DNA of 64,000 bases from WLMZ01 sp043753895 (GTDB taxonomy: Bacteria > Actinomycetota > Acidimicrobiia > Acidimicrobiales > Ilumatobacteraceae), in NCBI GenBank assembly GCA_043753895.1, contig JAYUWK010000122.1, positions 11,588 through 75,587 of the forward strand, read 5' to 3'. Position numbers and translations under genes: made by a program. A model generated the notes under the pieces. It searched no databases. It was not told the origin of the DNA and worked only from the letters and a program-made list of their open reading frames with translations. How positions within the stretch are numbered: the stretch's first letter is position 1; each line of letters begins with the position of its first letter. Below are positions 51,602 through 61,394 of the stretch, piece after piece.

Positions 51602-52624
51602 ATGGGCAAGCGCGACGACGCCATTCGCAACGTCACCGGCATACGCCGGGCCGCGCGCGCCGCCGGATACGTCGAGTCGCTGATCACCAAGGCCTTCAAG
51701 CCGCTGTCGTCAAAGGGCTTTCCGTATCGCAAGCCCAACGTGCCGCGCGGTGTCGTCGTACCCCGTGAGCCATCAACACTCGGCGCCGACTTCGAAACCG
51801 ATTGGGCTCGTCAATACCCGGCGCGTCTCGGACGCGCAATGCTCACCCAAGGACCCATGCGCTGGCTCACCAAGGCAGTGGCCGCGCCCACAGTGAAGGG
51901 TGCCGACCGGCTCGAGGATCTGCGCGTGCTCGACACACCCCCGCCCCTGATCTTCACACCCAACCACCACAGCCACCTCGACACGCCGCTGTCGATTTAC
52001 GCGATCCCCGTGCCGTGGCGGCACAAACTCGTGGTGGCCGCTGCTGCGGACTACTTCTTCACCACCCGCGCCAAGGGCAGCGCCGCAGCGTTGGTCCTCA
52101 ACGCGCTGCCCATCGATCGCGAGACCACGGGACGCAAGTCGGCCGATCAGATCCGCGACCTCATGGCCGATGGCTGGAGCCTGCTCATCTACCCCGAGGG
52201 CGGGCGCTCGCCCGATGGTTGGGGTCAGGACTTCAAGGGCGGGGCCGCGTATCTCTCGGCACGCACGGGAGCTGCCGTCGTGCCGATGTTCATCGATGGC
52301 ACCGGACCCATCTACGGCAAGGGCATGAAACGCCCCAAGCCGGGTCGCACCACCGTGGTGTTCGGCAGCCCACTGCGCGCCACTCCCGACGAGAACACCC
52401 GCCGCTTCAACGCACGCATCGAGTCTGCCGTCATGTTGCTCGGCGACGAGACACTCACCGACTACTGGACCGCGCGCCGCAACGCAGCTGCCGGTGCAAC
52501 TCCGCGCCTCACCGGCCCCGAATACAACAGCTGGCGGCGCGAGTGGGCACTCGGCGAACGGCGCCAACTCGGCGATGCAGGTTTGCGGCGACGCCAGAAG
52601 CGCCGCTGGCCAGATATCGGCTGA
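51602..52624 (+). CDS. PlsC-type 1-acyl-glycerophosphate acyltransferase
   Basis: A 340-residue acyltransferase. Motif I is FTPNHHSHLDTPLSI (HX4D), motif III is LLIYPEGGRSPDGWGQDFKG, and VVPMFIDGTGPIYGKGM follows. Such enzymes move a fatty acyl group from CoA or ACP to a lysophospholipid or another alcohol. An N-terminal extension of about 110 residues precedes the domain. It is last in the TetR-controlled operon, ten bases after the LarA-like gene. With FAR upstream it may esterify a fatty alcohol or assemble an unusual membrane lipid; unproven. Confidence 0.88.
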   Translation: MGKRDDAIRNVTGIRRAARAAGYVESLITKAFKPLSSKGFPYRKPNVPRGVVVPREPSTLGADFETDWARQYPARLGRAMLTQGPMRWLTKAVAAPTVKGADRLEDLRVLDTPPPLIFTPNHHSHLDTPLSIYAIPVPWRHKLVVAAAADYFFTTRAKGSAAALVLNALPIDRETTGRKSADQIRDLMADGWSLLIYPEGGRSPDGWGQDFKGGAAYLSARTGAAVVPMFIDGTGPIYGKGMKRPKPGRTTVVFGSPLRATPDENTRRFNARIESAVMLLGDETLTDYWTARRNAAAGATPRLTGPEYNSWRREWALGERRQLGDAGLRRRQKRRWPDIG

Positions 52625-52679
52625 ATGGCTCCGGGGCCGCCCACCCGCGGCCTGCCCCAACGGCGCCCGCCGGCGCCTT

Positions 52680-52722
52680 CGTGAATGCTCAGCGCACGTC
52701 TACGGTGCGCTCGGCATTCACG
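52680..52722. terminator. Strong hairpin closing the FAR-LarA-PlsC operon
   Basis: A long dyad: CGTGAATGC (52680-52688) pairs with 52714-52722 and AGCGCAC (52691-52697) with 52705-52711, with a 2-base internal mismatch and a 7-base loop. It lies between the convergent PlsC and LysM genes. No T-run is present, so it may act as a bidirectional terminator or protect 3' ends. Confidence 0.6.
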
Positions 52723-52766
52723 GAACGTCTGACATGACCCGACCAAACGGATCAGCGGGCGGCGGG

Positions 52767-53396
52767 TCAGCCGGTCTTGGCGGGAAGCTTGATCTTGAGA
52801 CCCTTATAGATGAGATGGTTGGCGTCGGCCCAGCCGTTCACCGCGACGATGGCTGCCACAGTGGTGCCGTTCTTGGTCGCGATGCGTGACAACGTGTCGC
52901 CGTCGGCAACGACGTAGGTGCCGCCCGCCGAAACATCGACCGTGGTGGTGGTCTGAGCGGGGGTCGATCCGGGCGCTGTGGTAGCCGTGGTGGTACCGCC
53001 GCTGGTTCCACCCGCAGCAGGTGTGGTGGCTCCTGGTGGGATCTTGATCTTCAGGCCCGGATAGATGAGATGGGCAACCCCGTCGGCCCACGCGTTGTAA
53101 TCGGCGATGGCCTGCGCGCTCACCCCGTACCTTTTGCCGATGCGCACGAGAATGTCACCAGCGAGAACCGTATAGAGCTGTTCGCCGGCGACGGTGACGG
53201 TTGGGTCGCCTGGCTGGCCGACCTGCGTGGTGGATGGCACCGTACTGGTGAGGATGGGCACGGCGGTGATGTAGTCGGGGGCGCTCATCTTGATCGTGGT
53301 GACCGGCGAGGCGTTGGTACCACCACTGCTTCCACAAGCGGACACACCAAGCATGGAGAGCGCGCCAACACCGGCCAGAATAACTCGTGACTTCAT
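52767..53396 (-). CDS. Lipoprotein with two LysM domains
   Basis: A 209-residue exported lipoprotein. The signal peptide MKSRVILAGVGALSMLGVSA ends with a lipobox Cys (LGVSAC). The first LysM runs LYTVLAGDILVRIGKRYGVS to LIYPGLKIKIPPG. After a Thr/Gly/Ala-rich linker the second runs TYVVADGDTLSRIATKNGTT to LIYKGLKIKLPAK. LysM modules bind peptidoglycan GlcNAc, so it should tether to the wall; no catalytic domain is present. It stands convergent with the PlsC gene and 60 bases upstream of the gltD end. Confidence 0.9.
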   Translation of the reverse strand: MKSRVILAGVGALSMLGVSACGSSGGTNASPVTTIKMSAPDYITAVPILTSTVPSTTQVGQPGDPTVTVAGEQLYTVLAGDILVRIGKRYGVSAQAIADYNAWADGVAHLIYPGLKIKIPPGATTPAAGGTSGGTTTATTAPGSTPAQTTTTVDVSAGGTYVVADGDTLSRIATKNGTTVAAIVAVNGWADANHLIYKGLKIKLPAKTG

Positions 53397-53456
53397 GAAC
53401 GCGAGCTTAGGGCTGCGGCGACCAAAAGGGCAGTCACCACGTGCGGGACGTCCTGC

Positions 53457-54908
53457 TCAGGCCAGTGGACGGGTACTCGCGAGCACCGGCGATGGCAGGT
53501 GCGTCTCGCCCATCAAGTAGCGATCCACGCTCGCCGCGCATGCGCGGCCTTCGGCGATGGCCCACACGATGAGGCTCTGACCGCGACCCATGTCGCCAGC
53601 CACGAACACGCCGGGCACCGCCGACACGAAGTCGTCGCTGCGGCGAGTGTTGCCGCGTTCGTCGAACGTGACGCCAAGCTGATCGAGCCAAGAACCTTGT
53701 TCTGGGCCGACAAAACCGAGCGCGAGGAGCACCAGGTCGGCCGGCAACTCGCGATCGGTGCCATCGACCATGGTGAACTTGCCACCCACCATCTCGACCT
53801 CGTGGATGAGCAACGCGCGCACGTTGCCATGTTCGTCACCGAGGAACCGCTCGGTGTTCACGCTGAAGACGCGCTCGCCACCTTCCTCGTGGGCAGATGA
53901 CGTTCGCAAGATGAGGCTCCACTGCGGCCAGGGATTCTCAGCGGCACGCACCTGCGGCGGCTGCGGCATGATCTCGAGCTGTGTCACCGATGCTGCACCT
54001 TGACGGTGCGACGTACCGAGGCAATCGGCACCGGTGTCGCCGCCGCCGATAATGACGACGTGCTTGCCGGAGGCATCAATGGCCGCCGACTCGGAGTCGC
54101 CCTGCTGCACACGGTTCGCAAGCGGCAAGAACTCCATTGCCTGGTAGATGCCCGTGAGTTCACGACCTGGAATCGTCAGGTCGCGCCACGCCGTGGCCCC
54201 ACACGCCAACACCACGGCATCATTCATGGCCAACAGCACGTCGATGTCGATGGTCTCCCCGACTCCAGCATTGGTGCGGAACTCGGTGCCCTCGGCCTCC
54301 ATCTGCTCGATGCGGCGATCGAGGTGATGCTTCTCCATTTTGAACTCTGGGATGCCGTAACGCAGCAGCCCACCGATGCGGTCGGCGCGTTCGAGCACCA
54401 CCACGTCGTGACCTGCGCGGGTGAGCTGTTGTGCGCTGGCCAGGCCCGAGGGTCCCGAACCGATCACGACCACGCGTTTGCCGGTCTTCACCGACGGCAG
54501 CTGCGGGGTGACCCAGCCTTCGTCCCAGGCGCGGTTGATGATCTCGACCTCGACCTGCTTGATGGTGACAGCATCGGCGTTGATACCGAGCACGCACGCC
54601 GACTCGCACGGCGCCGGGCACAACCGACCGGTGAACTCGGGGAAATTGTTGGTGGCGTGCAATCTGTCGATTGCGTCGCGCCAATGATCGCGATAGACGA
54701 GATCGTTCCAGTCGGGGATGAGGTTGCCGAGTGGACAGCCGTTGTTGCAGAACGGGATGCCGCAGTCCATGCAACGCCCGGCCTGCAACTTCAGGTGCTC
54801 GGCGTCGAAGGGCTCGTAGACCTCGTTCCAGTCGCGCAGGCGCACGGGCACCGCACGACGTGTCGGGGTCTTGAGCGGCCACTTCATGAATCCAGTTGCC
54901 TCACCCAT
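53457..54908 (-). CDS. gltD: Glutamate synthase small subunit
   Basis: GltD is the NADPH-oxidising FAD subunit of GOGAT that passes electrons to GltB. The 483 residues begin MGEATGFMKWPLKTPTRRAV. The two 4Fe-4S-binding Cys clusters are in QAGRCMDCGIPFCNNGCPLG and RLCPAPCESACVLGIN. FAD- and NADPH-binding GxGxxG motifs are VVVIGSGPSGLASAQQL and VVIIGGGDTGADCLG, and VPGVFVAGDMGRGQSLIVWA closes the FAD site. The ATG shares one base with the gltB stop (TGATG). Confidence 0.96.
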   Translation of the reverse strand: MGEATGFMKWPLKTPTRRAVPVRLRDWNEVYEPFDAEHLKLQAGRCMDCGIPFCNNGCPLGNLIPDWNDLVYRDHWRDAIDRLHATNNFPEFTGRLCPAPCESACVLGINADAVTIKQVEVEIINRAWDEGWVTPQLPSVKTGKRVVVIGSGPSGLASAQQLTRAGHDVVVLERADRIGGLLRYGIPEFKMEKHHLDRRIEQMEAEGTEFRTNAGVGETIDIDVLLAMNDAVVLACGATAWRDLTIPGRELTGIYQAMEFLPLANRVQQGDSESAAIDASGKHVVIIGGGDTGADCLGTSHRQGAASVTQLEIMPQPPQVRAAENPWPQWSLILRTSSAHEEGGERVFSVNTERFLGDEHGNVRALLIHEVEMVGGKFTMVDGTDRELPADLVLLALGFVGPEQGSWLDQLGVTFDERGNTRRSDDFVSAVPGVFVAGDMGRGQSLIVWAIAEGRACAASVDRYLMGETHLPSPVLASTRPLA

Positions 54909-57900
54909 CACACACTCTCCATCACACGCGAGTTGGTTTCTTCTTCGGTCAGGCCTTGCGCCTGTGCTTCGCGGATCACGCCAAGCACCCGCTTGTAATC
55001 CCGTGGCATCACCTTGCGGAACCGCGTGGCGGCCTCGGGCCATGCATCGACGATGACCGCCGCGACCGTCGACCCGGTGAGATCCCGATGCCGAGTCACG
55101 ATCTCGAGCAGGAACTCGGTGTCGTTGTCGTCGAGCGACTCGAGTTCGACCATGTCACCGTTCACCAACGCGGCAAACGTCTCGTTCGGGTCGTATACGT
55201 ACGCAATGCCACCGCTCATGCCTGCCGCGAAGTTGCGCCCCGCTGCGCCGAGAACGACCACGCGACCGCCAGTCATGTACTCGCACCCATGATCACCAAT
55301 GCCCTCGACCACCGCTGTGGCGCCCGAGTTGCGTACACAGAAGCGCTCGCCCACCACGCCACGCAAGAAAATCTCCCCGCTCGTGGCGCCATAGCCGATC
55401 ACGTTGCCCGCAATCACGTTGTTCTCGGCAGCAAAGGTGGCCCTGCGGTCCGGGGCAACGATGATGCGACCGCCGCTGAGCCCCTTGCCCACGTAGTCGT
55501 TGGCATCACCCTCGAGGCGCAGCTCGATGCCAGCTGGCACGAAGGCGCCAAAGCTCTGACCTGCCGAGCCACGGAACTGGATGGCGATCGTGCCGTCGGC
55601 CAGGCCGTTGCCACCCCATGCCTTCGTGACGGCGGCGCCCAGCATCGTGCCAACTGTGCGGTTCACGTTGTGGATCTGCATTGCGAACGACACCGGATGG
55701 CCCTCCTGCAGTGCGGGTGCTGATTGCGCGATCAACTGTTGATCGAGGGCGATGTCGAGCCCATGATCCTGTGGCACCGAGTGATGCAGCGTCTGTCCAT
55801 AACGGTTCTGTGGCACGGCCAGGATCGGACTGATGTCGAGCCCGGCAGCCTTCCAGTGTGTGATCGCGGCTCGCTTGTCGAGAAGCTCCACGTGACCGAT
55901 CATCTCGGTCATCGTGCGGAACCCGAGCTGGGCCATCAGCTCGCGAACTTCCTCGGCGACGAACTGCATGAAGTTGACCACGAACTCTGGCTTGCCACTG
56001 AACTTGGCGCGCAGCTCGGGGTTCTGCGTGGCCACACCCACCGGGCACGTGTCGAGATGACACACGCGCATCATCACGCAACCACTCACCACGAGCGGCG
56101 CGGTCGCAAAACCGAACTCCTCTGCGCCGAGCAGGGCAGCCACCACCACATCGCGACCGGTCTTGAGCTGACCGTCGGTCTGCACCACGATGCGGTCACG
56201 GAGGCCGTTGAGCAGCAGGGTCTGTTGGGTCTCGGCCAGCCCGAGTTCCCATGGTCCGCCAGCGTGCTTGAGTGACGTGAGCGGCGACGCACCCGTGCCA
56301 CCGTCGTGACCACTGATCAGCACCACATCGGCCTTGGCCTTGCTCACTCCGGCGGCAACGGTGCCCACGCCCATTTCGGCCACGAGCTTCACGTGCACGC
56401 GGGCTGCTGGGTTCGCGTTCTTCAGATCGTGGATGAGCTGCTTGAGGTCCTCGATGGAATAGATGTCGTGGTGCGGCGGCGGACTGATCAGGCCAACGCC
56501 CGGAGTGCTGTGGCGCGTCTTCGCGATCCACGGATACACCTTGTGCCCGGGCAACTGACCACCCTCTCCCGGCTTGGCACCTTGGGCCATCTTGATCTGG
56601 ATGTCATCGGCGTTCACCAGGTATTCACTGGTGACACCGAATCGCCCGCTCGCGACCTGCTTGACGCTGCTCCGGCGCAGGGGGTCGACGAGACGATCGC
56701 TGTCCTCGCCACCCTCACCGGTATTGCTTTTCGCACCGATGGAGTTCATCGCGATGGCGAGGGTCTCGTGGGCCTCGGCGCTGATGCTGCCGTAGCTCAT
56801 CGCTCCTGTTGAGAACCGCTTCACGACTTCGTCCACTGATTCGACCTCATCGATGGGCACCGGAGTGCGGTCGCCGACAGCGAACTCGAACAGGCCTCGC
56901 AACGTTGCCAGCTTCTTGGACTGATCGTCGATCAGGTTGGTGTACTGCTTGAAGATGTCGTAGCGCCTGGCGCGGGTGGCGTGTTGCAGCTTGAACACGG
57001 TCTCGGGGTTGAACAGGTGCACCTCACCCTCGCGACGCCACTGGTACTCGCCACCGAGTTCGAGCTTGCGGTGGGCGCGTTCGGCAGGACGTGTGGGATG
57101 CGCAAGAGCATGCCGTGCGGCAACTTCGATCGCGACCTCGTCGAGACCGATGCCGCCGAGACGACTCACCGTGCCGGTGAAGTACTCGTCGACCAGCTCA
57201 TGACCGAGGCCGATGGCCTCGAAGATCTGGGCGCCGGTGTAGGACGCAACGGTGCTGACACCCATCTTCGACATCACCTTCAGCACGCCCTTGCCGCTGG
57301 CCTTGATGAAGTGCTTCACCGCCTTGTGCGGGTCCATCCCACCCAAGCCGTTGAGATCTTCGCGGATCATGTCCTCGATGGATTCGAACGCGAGATACGG
57401 GTTGATGGCTCCCGCGCCGAAGCCCACCAGTAGCGCCATGTGGTGTACCTCGCGAGCGTCGCCGCACTCCACCACCAGGCCCACCTGGGTCCTGGTCTTT
57501 TCGCGGATGAGGTGATGATGGACGGCCGCGGTGAGCAGCAGCGACGGGATCGGCGCGAGGACATCGTCGCAGTTGCGGTCGCTGAGCACGATGATGCGCG
57601 CCCCATCGGCGATGGCCCGGCTGACCTCGGAACGGATGGCATCCAATGCCCTCCGCAATGCGAGGCCGCCTCCGGCCACACGGTACAAACCGCTGATGGT
57701 CACCGACTTCAACTGCGGATGTGCTTCGTCGTCGTTGATGTGCACGATCTTGGCGAGCTCGTCGTTGTCGATCACGGGAAATGGCAGCACCAACTGGCGA
57801 CAGCTCTCTGGGCCGGGCTCCAGCAGGTTGTGCTCTGGCCCGACGGTAGAGCCCACGGCGGTGACGACTTCCTCGCGGATCGCATCGAGCGGCGGGTTCG

Positions 57901-59467
57901 TGACCTGTGCGAACAGTTGCTGGAAGTAGTCGAAAATCAACCGCGGACGTTCGCTGAGCACCGCAATGGGCGTATCGGTACCCATCGACCCCAACGGTTC
58001 GGCACCGGCTTTGGCCATTGGCGCGACGATGATCTTGAGTTCCTCGTGGGTGTAGCCAAACACCTGCTGACGACGCAGCACGCTCATATGGCTGAACTCG
58101 ACGTGCTCGTGGTCGGGCAGGTCGCCCAACTCGACGAGACCTGCATCGAGCCACTCCTGATACGGATGCTCAGCCGCCAGCGTGGACTTGATCTCATCGT
58201 CATCGACGATGCGCCCCTTTGCGGTGTCGACCAAGAACATGCGACCCGGTTGGAGCCGACCTTTCTTGATGATGCGCGCCGGATCGATGTCGATCACGCC
58301 GGTCTCACTGGCGAGCACAACCAGGTCGTCGTCGGTCACCCAGTAACGCCCGGGCCGCAACCCATTGCGGTCGAGTACCGCACCGATGACCGTGCCATCG
58401 GTGAAGGCAACGCTCGCGGGGCCATCCCAGGGCTCCATCAGCGATGAGTGGAAGCGATAGAACGCCCGCTTGGCAGGGTCCATGATGTCGTTGTTCTCCC
58501 ACGCTTCGGGAATCATCATCAACATCGCGTGGGGCAGCGAGCGGCCACCGAGGTGCAGCAGTTCGAGTACCTCGTCGAAGCTGGCCGAGTCGGATCCACC
58601 GGGTGTACAGATCGGGAAGGCGCGATCGAGACCGGGCAGCAGGCCGCTACTCACGAGCGCCTCACGCGTACGCATCCAGTTGCGATTGCCCTGCACCGTA
58701 TTGATCTCGCCGTTATGGGCAATGTAGCGATACGGATGAGCGAGCGGCCACGACGGGAACGTGTTCGTGCTGAAGCGGCTGTGCACGAGCGCAAGAGCGC
58801 TCTCGATGCGCTGATCGGCGAGATCGGGGAAGAACATTGCCAACTGCGGCGTGGTGAACATGCCCTTGTAGATCAGCGTCCTACTCGACAGCGACGGGAA
58901 GTACGTGCTCTGCTCGCTCGGCAGCTCGTGCTCGATGCGCTTGCGTGCCACAAAGACACGACGGTCGAGGTCGATACCAGATGCTGGCGCATCGACGCTC
59001 GCATCGGAGACGAACAGTTGCTTGAAGCTCGGCATGACGTTGCGGGCGCTGGCGCCCAGGCATGCGGGCGCAATGGGGACGTCGCGCCATCCGAGCGTGC
59101 GCAGGCCCTCCTGCTCGGCGATCTCGGCGATTGATGCGATGGCCTTCTCCGCATCAGCGGGGTCGGTGGGCAGAAATGCCAGACCTACTGCGTACTGACC
59201 CACCGGCGGCAGATCGAAACCGACCACGGCACGTAGGAACGTATCGGGGATCTGAATCAAGATGCCGGCGCCATCGCCAGTGTCGGCCTCGGCGCCCGTG
59301 GCGCCACGGTGTTCCATGTTGCACAGGGCGCCGATGCCCATGGCAACGATGGAGCGGCTGGGCACACCCTTGATGTTGGCAACGAACGACACGCCACAGG
59401 CATCGTGTTCGAACCGCGGGTCATACAGCCCTGAGGGCGCGGGGTAATTGTTGTGCATCGTCCACAT
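54908..59467 (-). CDS. gltB: Glutamate synthase large subunit
   Basis: GltB makes two glutamates from glutamine and 2-oxoglutarate. At 1519 residues it is full length. A short propeptide ends before the N-terminal nucleophile Cys24 (FEHDACGVSFVANIKG). Then come the amidotransferase domain, the central domain, the FMN domain (MSYGSISAEAHETLAIAMNS, SGHDGGTGASPLTSLKHAGG), the 3Fe-4S cysteines (VCHLDTCPVGVATQNPELR), and the glycine-rich C-terminal beta-helix (GDHGCEYMTGGRVVVLG). The ATG at 59467 is used; one three codons later (59458) is equally possible. It forms an operon with gltD for ammonia assimilation. Confidence 0.96.
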   Translation of the reverse strand: MWTMHNNYPAPSGLYDPRFEHDACGVSFVANIKGVPSRSIVAMGIGALCNMEHRGATGAEADTGDGAGILIQIPDTFLRAVVGFDLPPVGQYAVGLAFLPTDPADAEKAIASIAEIAEQEGLRTLGWRDVPIAPACLGASARNVMPSFKQLFVSDASVDAPASGIDLDRRVFVARKRIEHELPSEQSTYFPSLSSRTLIYKGMFTTPQLAMFFPDLADQRIESALALVHSRFSTNTFPSWPLAHPYRYIAHNGEINTVQGNRNWMRTREALVSSGLLPGLDRAFPICTPGGSDSASFDEVLELLHLGGRSLPHAMLMMIPEAWENNDIMDPAKRAFYRFHSSLMEPWDGPASVAFTDGTVIGAVLDRNGLRPGRYWVTDDDLVVLASETGVIDIDPARIIKKGRLQPGRMFLVDTAKGRIVDDDEIKSTLAAEHPYQEWLDAGLVELGDLPDHEHVEFSHMSVLRRQQVFGYTHEELKIIVAPMAKAGAEPLGSMGTDTPIAVLSERPRLIFDYFQQLFAQVTNPPLDAIREEVVTAVGSTVGPEHNLLEPGPESCRQLVLPFPVIDNDELAKIVHINDDEAHPQLKSVTISGLYRVAGGGLALRRALDAIRSEVSRAIADGARIIVLSDRNCDDVLAPIPSLLLTAAVHHHLIREKTRTQVGLVVECGDAREVHHMALLVGFGAGAINPYLAFESIEDMIREDLNGLGGMDPHKAVKHFIKASGKGVLKVMSKMGVSTVASYTGAQIFEAIGLGHELVDEYFTGTVSRLGGIGLDEVAIEVAARHALAHPTRPAERAHRKLELGGEYQWRREGEVHLFNPETVFKLQHATRARRYDIFKQYTNLIDDQSKKLATLRGLFEFAVGDRTPVPIDEVESVDEVVKRFSTGAMSYGSISAEAHETLAIAMNSIGAKSNTGEGGEDSDRLVDPLRRSSVKQVASGRFGVTSEYLVNADDIQIKMAQGAKPGEGGQLPGHKVYPWIAKTRHSTPGVGLISPPPHHDIYSIEDLKQLIHDLKNANPAARVHVKLVAEMGVGTVAAGVSKAKADVVLISGHDGGTGASPLTSLKHAGGPWELGLAETQQTLLLNGLRDRIVVQTDGQLKTGRDVVVAALLGAEEFGFATAPLVVSGCVMMRVCHLDTCPVGVATQNPELRAKFSGKPEFVVNFMQFVAEEVRELMAQLGFRTMTEMIGHVELLDKRAAITHWKAAGLDISPILAVPQNRYGQTLHHSVPQDHGLDIALDQQLIAQSAPALQEGHPVSFAMQIHNVNRTVGTMLGAAVTKAWGGNGLADGTIAIQFRGSAGQSFGAFVPAGIELRLEGDANDYVGKGLSGGRIIVAPDRRATFAAENNVIAGNVIGYGATSGEIFLRGVVGERFCVRNSGATAVVEGIGDHGCEYMTGGRVVVLGAAGRNFAAGMSGGIAYVYDPNETFAALVNGDMVELESLDDNDTEFLLEIVTRHRDLTGSTVAAVIVDAWPEAATRFRKVMPRDYKRVLGVIREAQAQGLTEEETNSRVMESV

Positions 59468-59590
59468 CCACTGAAGTCGGTTTGGCTTGGTGGACGCTCG
59501 GGACGACGCTGGCCCGAACGGTCAACGCAATGTTACGGGGGCGCGCGGACTTTCACCAATCAATTTCCGGCCAGATTGTGATCCGGATGG

Positions 59591-60415
59591 TCAGGCGTCG
59601 CGAAAGACCGGATCGCGATTTTCGAAGTTGGCCATCACGGCCTCGACCTGATTCGGCGAGCCGATCTGGGCGCCGATAACCCGCCGCTCGTGTGCGAACT
59701 GCTCGGCCGCACCTGCGTTGACGATGCGGTTGAACAGTTCTTTCGCACCTCGCACCGCACTTGGGCTACGGCCTGCGATTTCGTACGCCATCGCCAGGGC
59801 ATCGTCGAGCGGGTTGTCGCTGAGGCGCGTGGCCAGACCCAGTTCGAATGCCTCGCGTCCGCTGAACACGCGAGCCGTGAACGTGAGTTCTTTGGCGATG
59901 TCGGGCCGCACAAGCGACGACAGCACCTGCGTGCCGGTCATGTCGGGCACGAGACCCCAATGAACCTCGCGTACGGACATCTTGGTATCAGGGTGCACGA
60001 TGCGGATGTCGGCACCGAGCGCTATCTGAATACCGCCACCGAGGGCATGACCGTGCACCGCCGCAATCACCGGCACGGGGACCTCCTGCCATACCCACGC
60101 CACTTGCTGGCCGAGATGCGTGATGCGCCCTGCCTGCATGGCGCCAGGGTTGCCGTTGTCACCATCGTCTGCGGCCTCAGACGGCGTGGCTCCCCCGGCC
60201 ATCGACTGGAACGAACTGAAGTCCAACCCGGCACAAAACGATGCGCCCTCACCCGAGAGGACCACGACCCGCACACCGGGTTCGGTCTTCATCTGCTCGC
60301 CCGCCTCGGCAATGGCGCTGAACATCGCACCGTCGAGCGCATTGCGCTTGTCGGGACGGTTCATGCGCACGTCGGCAACACCGTTGGAAATCGAAATGGA
60401 CACGCGATCTGACAT
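59591..60415 (-). CDS. Enoyl-CoA hydratase/isomerase (crotonase) family protein
   Basis: A 274-residue crotonase-fold protein. The start is VSISISNGVADVRMNRPDKR-like and leads to LSGEGASFCAGLDFSSF, the first oxyanion-hole strand. VIAAVHGHALGGGIQIALGA is the second oxyanion site, with ADIRIVHPDTKMSVREVHWG after it. A Glu appears in REVHWGLVPDM at one of the usual catalytic positions, the second being less clear, so hydratase or isomerase activity on a CoA ester is likely but not specific. It lies upstream of, and divergent from, ridA. Confidence 0.87.
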   Translation of the reverse strand: MSDRVSISISNGVADVRMNRPDKRNALDGAMFSAIAEAGEQMKTEPGVRVVVLSGEGASFCAGLDFSSFQSMAGGATPSEAADDGDNGNPGAMQAGRITHLGQQVAWVWQEVPVPVIAAVHGHALGGGIQIALGADIRIVHPDTKMSVREVHWGLVPDMTGTQVLSSLVRPDIAKELTFTARVFSGREAFELGLATRLSDNPLDDALAMAYEIAGRSPSAVRGAKELFNRIVNAGAAEQFAHERRVIGAQIGSPNQVEAVMANFENRDPVFRDA

Positions 60416-60478
60416 GAATCAAGTCTGACAGAGCGGCACGACACCACACGTTTCGGACGTCGCTGACACAATGACCCG

Positions 60479-60856
60479 ATGCCTCGTCACGCCATCACTG
60501 CCGCCAACGCCGCCTCGGTCGGCTCGTACTCACACGCCATCGAGATCGATGGTTTCCTGTATCTCTCCGGTCAGACGCCGCTCGACCCGCCGAGCAAGAT
60601 GCTGGTGGGCGGCTCCATCGCCGAGCAGACCCGGCAGTGCTTCGCGAACTTGATCGGGGTGCTGGCCGCCGCCGGGCTCACGCTCGATCACGTGATCAAG
60701 TGCAACACCTATCTCACCGACATGGCCCACTTCGACGAATACGACGCCGAGTACCGCACGCATTTCAACGAGCCATATCCGGCGCGCACAACCGTCGCGG
60801 TGGCCGCACTGCCCCTCGGCGCGCAAGTGGAGATCGAGATGATCGCGCATCGGTGA
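60479..60856 (+). CDS. ridA: RidA family enamine/imine deaminase
   Basis: RidA hydrolyses reactive 2-aminoacrylate-type enamines and imines, protecting PLP enzymes. The 125 residues show SYSHAIEIDGFLYLSGQTPL, IAEQTRQCFANLIGVLAAAG, VIKCNTYLTDMAHFDEYDAE and the substrate Arg in PYPARTTVAVAALPLGAQ, with the terminal VEIEMIAHR carrying the Glu. This is a complete RidA active site. The ATG at 60479 is 64 bases from the divergent crotonase gene. It fits a chromosome region rich in PLP aminotransferases. Confidence 0.93.
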   Translation: MPRHAITAANAASVGSYSHAIEIDGFLYLSGQTPLDPPSKMLVGGSIAEQTRQCFANLIGVLAAAGLTLDHVIKCNTYLTDMAHFDEYDAEYRTHFNEPYPARTTVAVAALPLGAQVEIEMIAHR

Positions 60857-60881
60857 TGCTGCCGCACCGAGGGGAGTCTTG

Positions 60882-61376
60882 ATGAGCCACGCCGACGAGC
60901 TCTCCCGCGATGATCCGCTCGCAGTCGATGTACGCGAAATGATCGACACACACCTGAGGTTCAACAAATCTGTCACGCCGCCCGAGGAGGTCTACGCGAT
61001 TGACGCGCTCGACCTGGTGCACCCTGACATCGAATTCTTCAGCTTTCGTCGCGATGGCGCATTGCTCGCGATCGGTGCGCTGAAACGCTTGGACGAAGGC
61101 CACGCCGAGCTGAAGTCGATTCACACCGCAGCAGCAGCACGTGGCCAGGGCATCGGCGCGCGCATGATCGGGCACCTCGTCAGCGAGGCGCGCCGGCAAG
61201 GGTTTCGCCGCGTGAGCCTCGAGACCGGCACCATGGCCGAGTTCGAGCCAGCGCGAAGGATGTATACACGAGCAGGATTTGCTCCCTGTGAGCCGTTCGC
61301 ACAATATCGCCGCACCCCATACAGCGCCTGCCTGATGATGACGTTCGATGAGGGCGAGGGCGAGGGCGTCAGTTGA
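60882..61376 (+). CDS. GNAT family N-acetyltransferase
   Basis: A 164-residue single GNAT. The acetyl-CoA loop is in ELKSIHTAAAARGQGIGARM (RGxGIG), preceded by LLAIGALKRLDEGHAELKS and followed by RRVSLETGTMAEFEPARRMY and YTRAGFAPCEPF, as in the PhnO/YsnE-like group. The acceptor is unknown. The ATG at 60882 follows a GAGGGGAG site; a TTG one codon earlier is possible. It lies 25 bases after ridA, so the two may be co-transcribed. The end of the gene is repeat-like (GAGGGC units encoding DEGEGEG). Confidence 0.85.
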   Translation: MSHADELSRDDPLAVDVREMIDTHLRFNKSVTPPEEVYAIDALDLVHPDIEFFSFRRDGALLAIGALKRLDEGHAELKSIHTAAAARGQGIGARMIGHLVSEARRQGFRRVSLETGTMAEFEPARRMYTRAGFAPCEPFAQYRRTPYSACLMMTFDEGEGEGVS

Positions 61377-61394
61377 GCGGCGTCGCAGGTGTGC

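Noticed and set aside
59459..59590. A riboswitch or attenuator upstream of gltB
   Set aside because: I could find no glutamine-type or other conserved leader fold in the roughly 120-base gap.
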